The notes: generated by a model not told the origin, from the sequence alone. A stretch of DNA of 64,000 bases from an uncultured Dysosmobacter sp. (GCA_947625655.1 CANQPD010000001.1:62001-126000); one strand, 5' to 3'; positions 16,226 to 27,494 are shown, counted from the first letter of the stretch. Translations and numbers: made by a program.

Positions 16226-17623
16226 ATGAACGCAGACGTTGTGATCGTGGGCGCCGGCCCCGCCGGTATTTTCACCGCCCTGGAGATGCTGAAAAAGGGC
16301 AGCAGGCAGAAGATCGTCATGGTGGAGAAGGGGCAGGCCATCGAAAACCGCCACTGCCCCAAGGACAAGACCCGCAAGTGCATGAGCTGCAAGCCCTACT
16401 GCCATATCACCACCGGCTTCTCCGGCGCGGGCGCTTTTTCCGACGGCAAGCTGTCTCTCAGCTACGAGGTGGGCGGCGACCTGCCCAGCCTGATCGGCGA
16501 GGACCTGGCCCAGGAGACCATCAACTACGCCGACCAGATCTATCTGGAATTCGGCGCGGACACCCACATCGAGGGCCTGGAGCACGAGGAGGAGCGGAAG
16601 GAGATCCGCAAGCGGGCCATCCACGCAGGCCTCAAGCTGGTGGACTGCCCCATCCGCCACATGGGCACGGAAAAGGCCCAGGAGATCTATCTGGCCATCG
16701 AGAAGTATCTCCAGGAAAACGGCGTGGAGATCTATTTCGGCTATGAGTGCAGCAACCTGATCCTGGAGGACGAGGCCTGCAAGGGTGTCTCCATCTCCAA
16801 CGGAAAGGTGGACATGGAGATCTACGCCAAACACACCGTGGTGGCCACCGGCCGCCGGGGCGCCGACTGGCTGGAGAAGCTCTGCGCCGAGCACAACATC
16901 GCCCACGCCCCCGGCACCGTGGACATCGGCGTCCGGGTGGAGGTCCGCAACGAGGTCATGGAGATGGTCAACCGGGTGCTGTACGAGTCCAAGCTGGTGG
17001 GCTATCCCCGGCCCTTCAAGAACAAGGTCCGCACCTTCTGCCAGAATCCCGGCGGCTTCGTCAGCCAGGAGAATTACGACAACAACCTGGCGGTGGTCAA
17101 CGGCCACTCCTACAAGGATCTGAAGAGCGACAACACCAATCTCTCCATCCTGTGCTCCCATAATTTCAGCGTCCCCTTCAACCAGCCCATCGCCTATGCC
17201 CAGAAGGTGGGCGAGCTGACCAACATGCTGGCCAACGGCCAGATCCTGGTCCAGCGCTTCGGCGACATCCTGGACGGCAAGCGCACCTGGCAGAAGGAGC
17301 TGGCCCAGTCCAACATCCGGCCCACCCTGCCGGACGCCGTGGCCGGCGACATCACCGCCGCCATGCCCTACCGGGCCATGATCAACATTATCAACTTTAT
17401 CCAGGCCATGGATTATGTGGTGCCCGGCTTTGCCGCGTATGAAACGCTGCTGTACTCCCCCGAGCTGAAGTTCTACTCCAACCGGGTGAAGATGGACACG
17501 GACTTCAACACCAGCCTGCGGGGCCTCCACTGCCTGGGCGACAGCTCCGGCTGGACCCGGGGCTTGATGATGGCCTCCATCATGGGTGTCCTCATGGGCC
17601 GCAAGATCGCGGAAGAGGGCTGA
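16226..17623 (+). CDS. FAD-dependent dehydrogenase (COG2509-type)
   Basis: 465 residues. N-terminal Rossmann dinucleotide motif VVIVGAGPAGIFTALEML, then a Cys-rich loop HCPKDKTRKCMSCKPYC near residues 46-65, TGFSGAGAFSDGKLSLS, VVATGRRGADW and the C-terminal FAD motif LHCLGDSSGWTRGLMMASIMG. This uncharacterised dehydrogenase family is common in anaerobes; the substrate is unknown. The Cys residues after the Rossmann fold could bind iron-sulfur or form a redox pair. It begins 30 bases after the U32 gene and is followed by a strong terminator. Confidence 0.88.
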   Translation: MNADVVIVGAGPAGIFTALEMLKKGSRQKIVMVEKGQAIENRHCPKDKTRKCMSCKPYCHITTGFSGAGAFSDGKLSLSYEVGGDLPSLIGEDLAQETINYADQIYLEFGADTHIEGLEHEEERKEIRKRAIHAGLKLVDCPIRHMGTEKAQEIYLAIEKYLQENGVEIYFGYECSNLILEDEACKGVSISNGKVDMEIYAKHTVVATGRRGADWLEKLCAEHNIAHAPGTVDIGVRVEVRNEVMEMVNRVLYESKLVGYPRPFKNKVRTFCQNPGGFVSQENYDNNLAVVNGHSYKDLKSDNTNLSILCSHNFSVPFNQPIAYAQKVGELTNMLANGQILVQRFGDILDGKRTWQKELAQSNIRPTLPDAVAGDITAAMPYRAMINIINFIQAMDYVVPGFAAYETLLYSPELKFYSNRVKMDTDFNTSLRGLHCLGDSSGWTRGLMMASIMGVLMGRKIAEEG

Positions 17624-17636
17624 AACTGAACAGAAG

Positions 17637-17666
17637 AGCCGCCGAAAATTTTTCGGCGGCTTTTTT
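17637..17666 (+). terminator. Rho-independent terminator
   Basis: AGCCGCCGAAAA stem with the complementary TTTTTCGGCGGC and then TTTTTT; ends the FAD-dehydrogenase transcript. Confidence 0.9.
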
Positions 17667-17740
17667 CTGTCAGTGCCAGATTTGCGGCTTTGGATTCGTT
17701 TTCCTGGTAGAAAGGCGCCGAACACAAAGGAGATGATAGT

Positions 17741-18232
17741 ACGGATCAGATCACATATTCCCGGCAGGAGGCCGAGGATTTGGTGACCCAGTGGGCGGAT
17801 ACGGTGCTGCGCATCGGCTATACCTGGACCGGCAGCGCCCAGGACGCCCAGGACATCAGCCAGACGGCTCTTTTGAAGCTACTGACCTCGCCCCGCCGCT
17901 TTCCGGAGCCGGAGCAGGAGCGGGCCTGGGTGATTCGGGTGACCATCAACTGCTGCAAGGACTGGAAGAAATCCGCCTGGAACCGGCGGCGGGTGCCGCT
18001 GGAATCGGTCCAGGAGCCGGCGGTGCATCTGCCGGAGCCGGAGGACACGCCGGTGCTGCGGGCGGTGCAGGCCCTGCCGGAGAACTACCGGCGGGCGGTG
18101 TATTTGCGCTATTACGAGGAATACAGCGTGGAGGAGATCGCCGCGCTGATGGGGTGCAGGGCCGCTCAGGTCAGCACCTATCTCTACCGCGGAAAGGCAA
18201 AGCTGCGGGCGATGCTGGGGGAGGTTGTGTAA
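17741..18232 (+). CDS. ECF-type sigma-70 family RNA polymerase sigma factor, unusual start
   Basis: About 150-163 residues with sigma region 2 (DAQDISQTALLKLL, AWVIRVTINCCKDW) and region 4 (LPENYRRAVYLRYYEEYSVEEIAALMG, QVSTYLYRGKAKLR). It directs RNA polymerase to stress or envelope promoters. The start is odd. A good AAAGGAG site (17726-17732) precedes an ATG at 17733 that is in another frame and stops after 17 codons. In the sigma frame the codon at the right distance is ACG (17741); its N-terminus would read MDQITYSRQEAEDL. The first standard start is TTG at 17780, poorly placed for a ribosome site and trimming the usual N-terminus. It is followed without a gap by the putative anti-sigma gene. 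Confidence 0.8.
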   Translation, partial: TDQITYSRQEAEDLVTQWADTVLRIGYTWTGSAQDAQDISQTALLKLLTSPRRFPEPEQERAWVIRVTINCCKDWKKSAWNRRRVPLESVQEPAVHLPEPEDTPVLRAVQALPENYRRAVYLRYYEEYSVEEIAALMGCRAAQVSTYLYRGKAKLRAMLGEVV

Positions 18233-19735
18233 ATGGATCACATGACATATCGGCAGGAATTACAGCAGGTCCGTTACACGGACGCGGGCCGGGCGGCATT
18301 GGTGGAGCGGCTGATGGACGCTCAGACGGAGCAGCCCGGGCAGGGAAAGCGCTGGGGCCGCAGGGGGATTATGGCTGTTCTGGCGGCGGTGCTGCTGGTG
18401 ACGGCTGCGGCGGCGGTCACTGCGCCGCTGTGGACAGGCTACTTCGGCAACCTGGACGAACAGCAGCAGACCGTTGTGAAGGACATGGAGACAAATGGCC
18501 TTCCGGCGGCGGAGGCGGACGGCGTCACCATCACGCCGCTGAGCATTCTCGGTTCCAAGAACCAGCTTTACATGATGCTGGAAATCCGGGCCCCGGAGGG
18601 GACGGTATTCACGGAGGACGGCAGCTATCTGCTGTCGGCAGTCGTCAAGCCGAAGGTCACGCCCGCAGAGTTTGCCGGATACACTGAGAAATTTACCGTT
18701 TTGGAGGCCGGGACCAGGGAACCCAATGTACTGACAGGCGTTTACAAAATCACCTCTTCCTGCGACCTGGGCGGCGGGACTTTGGAGGTCTGGGGCCTCC
18801 ACCTGCGGAAGGAGGAGGGCCGGGACGAATGGATCTTTGAGGGAGAGTGGGAGATCCCTCTGCCGGGGGACCTGACCGGAAACCAGGTGCTGGAGCCGGA
18901 GGCGGCGGGCGTGACGGTGGAGACGGAGCAGGGCACCTTTACCCTGGACACCGTCAGCGTTTCGCCTCTGGGCCTCTGGTGGCAGTACCGTTTCGACGGC
19001 ACGCATGAGCCGGTCATCCACGCGTCACTGAAAATGAAGGACGGAACCATTGTGGAGCCGACGCCGGGTCAGATGATCATGGGCCGTCCCGGCGGCAGTG
19101 AGGCTGCCACGGCCTCCTTTGCAAAGCCTGTGGACTTGAGCCAAGCGGCCGCCCTCTGCTGGGGCAACGTGGAAATTCCCCTGGACGGACAGGGGGAGAT
19201 CACGGCGGCGGAGGATGTTCCTGTTATCAGCGACGAGCCGCCGTTTGAGGATCAGCCGGCCGGCAGAGAGGAAACAGAAGAGGATGAGTCAGCCGCCCAG
19301 CCGGAGAAGAGTGCTGACACCGGGACGGACAGCGGCGCCGCGTCATCCCCTGACCGGTCGGATGCGGGCAGTGAAACAACCCTCAGACATACGGATACCG
19401 GCGTGGTTATCACGGCCAAATCGGACGACGATGGGGTGTTGACTGCGTCCCAGCAGCGGCGGCACGACTATTATATGAAAACCCTCTCCCTGTCAGACTG
19501 CGAAATGATTTATAACGAGCCGGTCACAGACCAATTTGATTATAAAGACGCTCCTTACGGCGATGTGTGCTTTGGGATCGATTATCTGACCTTCGCGGAG
19601 GACGGATATGCCAGAGTATCCTATTGGAGCCACGCTGACGGGACCGGTATACTTGCCGTTTACAAGGATGAAAACGGCGACACATGGGGCCGGGCGTTCC
19701 GCGTACCGGAGGAACTGGTCTGGACCGGAGACTGA
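18233..19735 (+). CDS. DUF4179-type membrane protein, putative anti-sigma factor
   Basis: 500 residues. A cytoplasmic head of about 42 residues (YRQELQQVRYTDAGRAALVERLM) leads to one membrane helix (about 45-66) and a large secreted part. The head and arrangement match DUF4179 anti-sigma proteins encoded right after ECF sigma genes. The outer part has a beta-rich domain, an acidic Ser/Glu/Asp-rich linker (about 335-385) and a second domain ending VPEELVWTGD. The start directly abuts the sigma stop (TAAATG), giving coupled synthesis. It presumably holds the sigma factor inactive until an outside signal arrives (inference from the arrangement). Confidence 0.8.
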   Translation: MDHMTYRQELQQVRYTDAGRAALVERLMDAQTEQPGQGKRWGRRGIMAVLAAVLLVTAAAAVTAPLWTGYFGNLDEQQQTVVKDMETNGLPAAEADGVTITPLSILGSKNQLYMMLEIRAPEGTVFTEDGSYLLSAVVKPKVTPAEFAGYTEKFTVLEAGTREPNVLTGVYKITSSCDLGGGTLEVWGLHLRKEEGRDEWIFEGEWEIPLPGDLTGNQVLEPEAAGVTVETEQGTFTLDTVSVSPLGLWWQYRFDGTHEPVIHASLKMKDGTIVEPTPGQMIMGRPGGSEAATASFAKPVDLSQAAALCWGNVEIPLDGQGEITAAEDVPVISDEPPFEDQPAGREETEEDESAAQPEKSADTGTDSGAASSPDRSDAGSETTLRHTDTGVVITAKSDDDGVLTASQQRRHDYYMKTLSLSDCEMIYNEPVTDQFDYKDAPYGDVCFGIDYLTFAEDGYARVSYWSHADGTGILAVYKDENGDTWGRAFRVPEELVWTGD

Positions 19736-19786
19736 CCGCCGAAAAAATGAGGAAAACCCTTGCACACGAAGGGTCTATGCGCTAGC

Positions 19787-19856
19787 AAGCCGCCGGGAAA
19801 TTCCCGGCGGCTTTTTTGCTGCGAAACGCGCCGCCGGGCAGGCGGCGCACTTTCGC
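19787..19856 (+). terminator. Terminator and second hairpin after the sigma/anti-sigma operon
   Basis: AAGCCGCCGGGAA with TTCCCGGCGGCTTTTTT (19787-19817) is a classical terminator. It is followed at once by a second imperfect hairpin with outer GCGAAA/TTTCGC and inner GCGCCGCC/GGCGGCGC (19821-19856). The rest of this 237-base gap holds a TATAAT box at 19934-19939 for the next gene but no good -35. Confidence 0.85.
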
Positions 19857-19972
19857 TATTATTGCGAAAAAATCCCGGGGACAGCGGCCCAAGATTGTAG
19901 AAAAAAGCTCTAGCAGGGGCGTGGGCGGGTGGCTATAATACGGGGCATATCAAGCAAAGCGAGGAATCGTCT

Positions 19973-21382
19973 ATGACCAAAGATCTGACAGTGGGCAGCC
20001 CCATGAAGCTGATTATCCGGTTCGCCCTGCCCACCCTCCTTGGAATGTTGTTCCAGCAGTTTTACAATCTGGTGGACACCATGATCGTGGGAAAGCTGCT
20101 GGGTTCTCAGGCACTGGCGGCAGTAGGCTCCACTGCTGCCATCAACTTTTTTGTGATCGGCTTCTGCATGGGCGTTTGCAGCGGGTTTGCCATCCCGGTG
20201 GCCCAGCGGATGGGCGCCAATGATATGTCCAAAATGCGCCGGTATGTGGCCAACGCCGCGTATTTGTCCATCCTGTTCGCCGTGGTGCTGACGGTGGTCA
20301 CCGGCCTGCTGTGCCGGACGATCCTGACGGCCATGAAAACGCCGGAGGACATCTTTGAACAGGCCAACGCCTATATTTTTGTGATCTACATGGGCATCCC
20401 CGCCACGTTTTTGTACAACCTGCTGGCGGGCGTGATCCGTTCCCTGGGAGACAGCAAGACCCCCGTGTATTTTCTGGCGCTGTCCTCCTTTTTGAATATC
20501 TTCCTGGATTTTGCCCTGATTTTGTGGTTCCACGCCGGGGTGGCCGGGGCCGCCATCGCCACGGTGGTCTCCCAGTGGGTGTCCGGTGTGGCATGCCTGT
20601 TTTTCATGGTCAAGCGGTATCCCGTCCTGCGCATGACGGGGGAGGAGCGCAAGCTGGACCGCTTTTCCTGCAAGATCCTCTGCGTCATGGGCATCCCCAT
20701 GGGACTGCAATACTCCATCACCGCCATTGGCTCCATCATCCTCCAGTCCTCGGTCAATGTCCTGGGCAGCGACGCCGTGGCCGCGGTCGCCGCGGGAAGC
20801 AAGCTGTTCCAGCTGCTGGCCTGCCCCTACGACGCGCTGGGGGCCACCATGACCACCTATTGCGGCCAGAATGTGGGGGCCTGGAAGCTGGACCGTCTGG
20901 GCCAGGGCATCCGCTCCTGCGCGCTGCTGGGCTTTGGCTATGCCCTGACGGCGTTTGCGGCCATGCTGCTGTTTGCCCCGCAGTGTGCCATGCTGTTCAT
21001 GGATCCCGGCGAACAGGATGTGGCCCAGCTGGTGGCGATGACCGGGCGGTATATCGTCACGCTGACGGCCTTTTACCCTGTGCTGGCGGTGGTGTATGTG
21101 GCGCGCTTCTCCATCCAGGGGATGGGATACAGCGCCCTGGCCGTTCTCTCCGGCGTGTTTGAGATGATCGCCCGCGCCGTGGTTGGCACATGGCTGGTAC
21201 CCGCCTTTGGATACACGGCCGTATGTTTCGCGTCGCCGGGGGCCTGGTTTTGCGCCGACCTGTTCCTGGTCCCGGCCTGTATGAGCTGCATCGCCCGGCT
21301 GCGGCGGATGCATCCGGCGGTGCCGGCGGCGGAGTCCGCGCCAGTAAAGCAGATGCCGGCCGTTTCCTCTGCGAAGGGCTGA
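19973..21382 (+). CDS. MATE family efflux transporter
   Basis: 469 residues with twelve predicted membrane helices and the MATE halves PTLLGMLFQQFYNLVDTMIVGKLLG and GIPMGLQYSITAIGSIILQSSVN. These pumps use Na+ or H+ to export cationic drugs and dyes; the substrate is unknown. Single gene with its own TATAAT box about 35 bases upstream. It differs from the broken MATE gene at 38781-40172, so the two are not recent duplicates. The C-terminal tail after the last helix is Ala/Pro-rich and likely cytoplasmic. Confidence 0.93.
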   Translation: MTKDLTVGSPMKLIIRFALPTLLGMLFQQFYNLVDTMIVGKLLGSQALAAVGSTAAINFFVIGFCMGVCSGFAIPVAQRMGANDMSKMRRYVANAAYLSILFAVVLTVVTGLLCRTILTAMKTPEDIFEQANAYIFVIYMGIPATFLYNLLAGVIRSLGDSKTPVYFLALSSFLNIFLDFALILWFHAGVAGAAIATVVSQWVSGVACLFFMVKRYPVLRMTGEERKLDRFSCKILCVMGIPMGLQYSITAIGSIILQSSVNVLGSDAVAAVAAGSKLFQLLACPYDALGATMTTYCGQNVGAWKLDRLGQGIRSCALLGFGYALTAFAAMLLFAPQCAMLFMDPGEQDVAQLVAMTGRYIVTLTAFYPVLAVVYVARFSIQGMGYSALAVLSGVFEMIARAVVGTWLVPAFGYTAVCFASPGAWFCADLFLVPACMSCIARLRRMHPAVPAAESAPVKQMPAVSSAKG

Positions 21383-21520
21383 TGGCTGCGGCAGCTCCGA
21401 TCCCTTGCGCCCCAAGGCCCGCAACCTGGGGTTGACAAACTTCCACCCGCCGCGTTCTTGCCTTTTCCGCCCAAATGCCGTACCATGGGAGCATCAAACA
21501 GGAAAGCGGGAACGTATGCC

Positions 21521-22318
21521 ATGGAATTTTCGGAAAAGCTGATAAATCTCCGCCGCCGGGAGGGCATGTCCCAGGAGCAGCTGGCGGACCGGCTGGGCGT
21601 CACCCGCCAGTCCGTCAGCAAATGGGAGAGCGGCGCGGTAATGCCTGAGCTTGTAAAGCTGATTGCCTTGTCAGAAATGTTCGGCGTCAGCGTGGACTAT
21701 TTGGTGAAGGACTGGCTGGAGGAGCCGGCGGAGGAGGATTGGGAGACGGCCTCCGCCCGGCTGGAGCAGAAGGTAGACGACCTGACCCGCTCCATCAACG
21801 GCCATATTTACCGTTATGACAGCAAAACCCGGATCCTTGGGCTGCCGCTGGTGTCTGTCCGGATCGGGTTTGTCCGGCGTCACCGAATGTCCCGGGATGA
21901 TGTGGCCCGGGGTGTCATCGCCATTGGAAACGCCGCCATCGGCGTGGTCTCCCTGGGGATCATCAGCATTGGCCTGATCAGCTTTGGCGCCATAGCTGTG
22001 GGCCTGCTGGCCCTTGGCATCGTGTCCCTGGGGCTGGGGGCTTTTGGCGTGGCGGCCCTGGGATATCTGGCCTTTGGCGTCAGCGCTATTGGCGTTTATG
22101 CCGGCGGCGTCTGTGCCGCGGGCACTGATATCGCCGTGGGCGTGGCGGCGGCCTCCGCCAATACGGCGGTGGGCTGTGACGCCGACGCGCCCCATGTGCT
22201 TCTGTGGGGCGGCGGCCTGAGCAGGGAGGCAGTCGAGGCTTTTCTGCTGGAACACCACCCCGATCTCTGGAAACCGCTGCTGCGCTTCCTGGGAGCAGTC
22301 GGCGCGAACCTTCAATAG
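21521..22318 (+). CDS. XRE regulator with C-terminal glycine-pentad repeat domain
   Basis: 265 residues. Residues 1-65 are a Cro/C1-type helix-turn-helix (MSQEQLADRLGVTRQSVSKWESG). After an acidic linker and a GLPLVSVRIG strand comes a hydrophobic tandem array: glycines at 131, 136, 141 and so on to 196, fourteen in exact five-residue steps, with Ser/Ala two places and Ile/Leu/Phe one place before each Gly. The array could be a beta-helix or a membrane-associated solenoid. The start at 21521 was preferred to upstream in-frame codons since the helix-turn-helix begins directly after it; a TTGACA lies at 21432-21437. Function unknown. Confidence 0.85.
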   Translation: MEFSEKLINLRRREGMSQEQLADRLGVTRQSVSKWESGAVMPELVKLIALSEMFGVSVDYLVKDWLEEPAEEDWETASARLEQKVDDLTRSINGHIYRYDSKTRILGLPLVSVRIGFVRRHRMSRDDVARGVIAIGNAAIGVVSLGIISIGLISFGAIAVGLLALGIVSLGLGAFGVAALGYLAFGVSAIGVYAGGVCAAGTDIAVGVAAASANTAVGCDADAPHVLLWGGGLSREAVEAFLLEHHPDLWKPLLRFLGAVGANLQ

Positions 22319-22324
22319 AACAAA

Positions 22325-22359
22325 CAGCACGCATTCCCCTGTATGGGGAATGCGTGCTG
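22325..22359. terminator. Bidirectional hairpin between converging genes
   Basis: A 15-base stem CAGCACGCATTCCCC and its complement with a four-base loop, between the XRE gene and the converging DUF5662 gene. No T-run, so efficiency is uncertain. Confidence 0.7.
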
Positions 22360-22374
22360 CGGCATATAGAAAGG

Positions 22375-22905
22375 CTACTTGCCCAGGACTTCCCGCCGGA
22401 CGAAGTCAAAGGCGGCGTCCTCGCCCTCGTCCCGCAGCTTGAGGAGGATGGCCTCCAGCAGGGCGGAGGTGTTGGGGTGAATCAGCAGCCGCTTGTCCTT
22501 GCCCCGCAGAAAAAACTTGTAGGGGTCGCCGGGGTCGAAATCCGCGCCCCGGTACACCTTGCTGGCGGCCAGCCGGTCGCAGAACATTTCAGCCACGTAT
22601 TTTTTCGGCATCTCCACGCCGATGATGCCCTCGCCGTGGGTGCCGTAATCGGTCCAGAACTCAAAGTGGTGCCGGTTGCGGCCTTTGTGGTGCATCCAGG
22701 AGGCGCTGTAGCCGAATTCCTTCCGCTGGGCGTCGTTGGGGCTGTGGTCACCCTGGAAGTACTTCACGCCCGCCCAGAATTCCACCGGGGAGTATTTGGA
22801 CAGGTCGTGGGTCAGCCCCTGCCAGTACAGGCCCAGACGAAAGCAGTATTTCCGCACCAGCGCCCGGTGGCGGTGCACGGTTTTCAGATGGCCCCAGAAG
22901 TGCAA
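22375..22905 (-). CDS. DUF5662 family protein
   Basis: 176 residues, starting with TTG (MHFWGHLKTVHRHR), with GAGGTGA 6-7 bases upstream. Rich in conserved His, Asp and aromatic residues: HRHRALVRKYC, GLTHDLSKYSP, SASWMHHKGRNRHHFEFW. The HD-like pattern and metal-type residues recall phosphohydrolases, and related proteins occur both on chromosomes and in phages. No function is established. It stands alone, divergent from the small-protein genes at 23057. Confidence 0.85.
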   Translation of the reverse strand: MHFWGHLKTVHRHRALVRKYCFRLGLYWQGLTHDLSKYSPVEFWAGVKYFQGDHSPNDAQRKEFGYSASWMHHKGRNRHHFEFWTDYGTHGEGIIGVEMPKKYVAEMFCDRLAASKVYRGADFDPGDPYKFFLRGKDKRLLIHPNTSALLEAILLKLRDEGEDAAFDFVRREVLGK

Positions 22906-23056
22906 GGCGCGTCACCTCGAATCAAACGGTCTCAAAACGGGATCGGCGGCGCATGAGGCCGCTTTTGCCGCCATTATAGCACAGCGGCCCAAAAAAGACG
23001 AGAGGAATTTTGCATGGAAATCCCGGGGCGGCAGAAACTAGCCGGGAGGTGGTCAG

Positions 23057-23488
23057 ATGGAGAGCGCGATCTTTGCATGTCCCGCGTCCTGGGAGCGGTG
23101 GCTCCCGCCGGATACCCGGCGGCTGCGAAACATGGAGGAGCTGGCGGAGCGGACGTGGGATATCCTGATCCTTCCATCCGGCAGGGAAGCGGTGGAGGGG
23201 CGCTGCCGCATCCTGCTGGTTCCCGGCGACTGCCCGCCGGAGCGGGTCGCGGGGGTCTCCGCCGCGCAGGTGGTGACCTGCGGCCTGTCCCACCGGGACA
23301 CGCTGACCCTTTCCAGTCTCGCGGAGCCGGTGCTCTGCGTGCAGCGGGCCTTGACCCGGCCGGACGGCGGTATCATCGAGCCGCAGGAATTCCCGTTGCC
23401 GGGGCTGCCGCTCCCGGCGGCGGAGATCCTTCCGCTGCTGGGCCTGAGATTGTTGCATATGCCACTGACAACGGCGCTGTCCCTATGA
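23057..23488 (+). CDS. Hypothetical protein
   Basis: 143 residues, soluble, not assigned to a family. A strong ribosome site (GGAGGTGG) 4 bases before the ATG supports it. It shows alternating hydrophobic strands and loops (WDILILPSG, CRILLVPGDCPP, VVTCGLSHRDTLTLSSL, EPVLCVQRALTRPDGGIIEPQEFP), suggesting an alpha/beta fold. The tail is Pro/Leu-rich. It lies 29 bases before the next small gene, so the two probably form one transcript. Confidence 0.7.
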   Translation: MESAIFACPASWERWLPPDTRRLRNMEELAERTWDILILPSGREAVEGRCRILLVPGDCPPERVAGVSAAQVVTCGLSHRDTLTLSSLAEPVLCVQRALTRPDGGIIEPQEFPLPGLPLPAAEILPLLGLRLLHMPLTTALSL

Positions 23489-23517
23489 TAAAGTCGATCC
23501 AAAAGGAGGGCGTGTCT

Positions 23518-23757
23518 ATGACGGTTTTCGGTTGGATCTTTATGATTGGGTCTCTGGCGGCGGCCATCTGGCTTTGGAGCTTTATGTTCCGTGGGGAAAC
23601 GCAGACGTTCCGCTGCGCCGGCTGCGGCAAATGTGTTGCCGCGGGAGAGTGCGTCTTCATGAAAGAAGAGCGGGAGCGGAAGCTGGCGCTGGAGAAAAAA
23701 CGGGCCATGAAGAAAAACGCCGCATCAGGGCCGGAAAATCCCCGGGATCTATCTTGA
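23518..23757 (+). CDS. Small membrane protein with Cys motif
   Basis: 79 residues. One N-terminal membrane helix (about 3-23), then CAGCGKCVAAGEC (Cys spacing C-x2-C-x2-C-x5-C) and a charged, Lys/Glu-rich helix at the end. The cysteines could bind zinc or an iron-sulfur cluster on the cytoplasmic side; FeoB-associated Cys-rich proteins have a comparable layout, but homology is not shown. Start chosen at ATG 23518 after GGAGGG. Its stop codon overlaps the -35 box of the T-box promoter. Confidence 0.7.
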   Translation: MTVFGWIFMIGSLAAAIWLWSFMFRGETQTFRCAGCGKCVAAGECVFMKEERERKLALEKKRAMKKNAASGPENPRDLS

Positions 23758-23781
23758 CAAATTTCATAAAAAAGATATAAT
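23754..23781 (+). promoter_or_regulatory. Sigma-A promoter of the T-box operon
   Basis: TTGACA, 16 bases, TATAAT, both boxes perfect. TTGACA contains the stop codon of the preceding gene. Confidence 0.88.
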
Positions 23782-23787
23782 GTTTTC

Positions 23788-24019
23788 GTTCATAAGCAAA
23801 ACGCTGTGAAAAAGTCAGCCTGGCGAAACAGACCGAAGCGAGAGGGGAGACCGGTGCAAGCCCCTTGTCCATGCCGCCATGCAGCCGCTTTGGAGCAGTC
23901 CGCGGCGAGCGGAACGGCCCATCCCCGTTACCGGATGACATGAGATGCCCGCTTGCGGGCAGATCAGGGTGGTACCGTGGAATGTTTTCCGCCCCTGACA
24001 TGGTCAGGGGCGGTTTTTT
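23788..24019 (+). promoter_or_regulatory. T-box riboswitch with terminator, ahead of phzF-like and alaS
   Basis: The conserved T-box sequence AGGGTGGTACCGTGGA is at 23966-23981, followed by the terminator hairpin CCGCCCCTGACA/TGGTCAGGGGCGG (23989-24013) and six T. Upstream lie GAGAGGGG and GGTGCAAGCC, typical of the Stem I apical region, and TTTGGAGCAG on its 3' side. T-boxes sense uncharged tRNA by pairing with the specifier codon and the acceptor end. Alanine codons GCC and GCA occur in the expected specifier area (about 23873-23885), and alaS is downstream, so tRNA-Ala is the likely ligand. The specifier was not determined by folding. Confidence 0.88.
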
Positions 24020-24038
24020 CGTACAGGAGGGATATATC

Positions 24039-24815
24039 ATGAAACAATATGTCATAGACGCCTTTACAGACAGCATATTTCAAGGAAATCCCGCAGCGGT
24101 CTGCGTCGTGGATCAGTGGCCGCCGGAGACGCTGATGCAGCGGATCGCCGGAGAGAACAACCTGTCTGAAACGGCCTTCGTCCTGCCGGAGGGAGAGCAC
24201 TATCGCCTGCGCTGGTTCACACCAGGCGGCGAGATCGACCTCTGCGGCCACGCCACCCTGGCCACGGCCTATACGCTGCTCCGCTTTTACTGCCCGGACA
24301 GGGAGGCGGTCACCTTTGAGACCCTCAGCGGGCGGCTGACCGTCTGCCGCAGGGGAGACCTGCTGGAGATGGACTTCCCGGCCTACTGTTTAAAACGGGT
24401 GGAGGTCACGGACGCCATGGCCGCCGCCCTGGGCGTCCGTCCGGCGGAGGCGTGGATGGGCCGGGACCTGCTGTGCGTTCTGGATCGCGAGGAGGATGTG
24501 CGGAGCCTGACGCCCGATCTGGAGAAAGTCCGCCAGCTGGACGGCCTGCTGTGCCATGTGACGGCCAGAGGCACGGACTTTGACTGCGTGTCCCGCACCT
24601 TTGCGCCCAAGTGCAGCGTACCGGAGGACCCGGTGTGCGGCTCCGGCCACTGCCACATCATCCCTTACTGGGCGGAGAGGCTGGGCAGGACGGAGCTGAC
24701 CGCCCGTCAGGCGTCCCCCCGGGGCGGCACGCTGTACTGCCGGATGACGGGAGACCGGGTCTGCCTTGCCGGAAAAGCGGCACTGTTCGCAAAATCCGAA
24801 ATCTATGTGGATTGA
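24039..24815 (+). CDS. PhzF family isomerase/epimerase-like protein
   Basis: 258 residues, two-domain PhzF/diaminopimelate-epimerase-like fold. It keeps the NNLSETAF motif with the family's catalytic acid (Glu 44), GGEIDLCGHATLATAY and the C-terminal EDPVCGSGH. PhzF itself isomerises trans-2,3-dihydro-3-hydroxyanthranilate, but most relatives act on unknown substrates. It is the first gene after the T-box, 35 bases before alaS, with an AGGAGGG ribosome site. Being in the alanyl-tRNA synthetase operon suggests expression under alanine starvation; a role in amino-acid metabolism is inference. Confidence 0.88.
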   Translation: MKQYVIDAFTDSIFQGNPAAVCVVDQWPPETLMQRIAGENNLSETAFVLPEGEHYRLRWFTPGGEIDLCGHATLATAYTLLRFYCPDREAVTFETLSGRLTVCRRGDLLEMDFPAYCLKRVEVTDAMAAALGVRPAEAWMGRDLLCVLDREEDVRSLTPDLEKVRQLDGLLCHVTARGTDFDCVSRTFAPKCSVPEDPVCGSGHCHIIPYWAERLGRTELTARQASPRGGTLYCRMTGDRVCLAGKAALFAKSEIYVD

Positions 24816-24850
24816 GAATAAATTTTATTGACATTGGAGGAAGAAACACT

Positions 24851-27493
<2,643 letters not shown>

Positions 27494-27494
27494 G

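Noticed and set aside
23865-24815. Longer N-terminus for the PhzF-like protein
   Set aside because: It would start within the T-box leader and read through the terminator; ATG 24039 has an AGGAGGG site.
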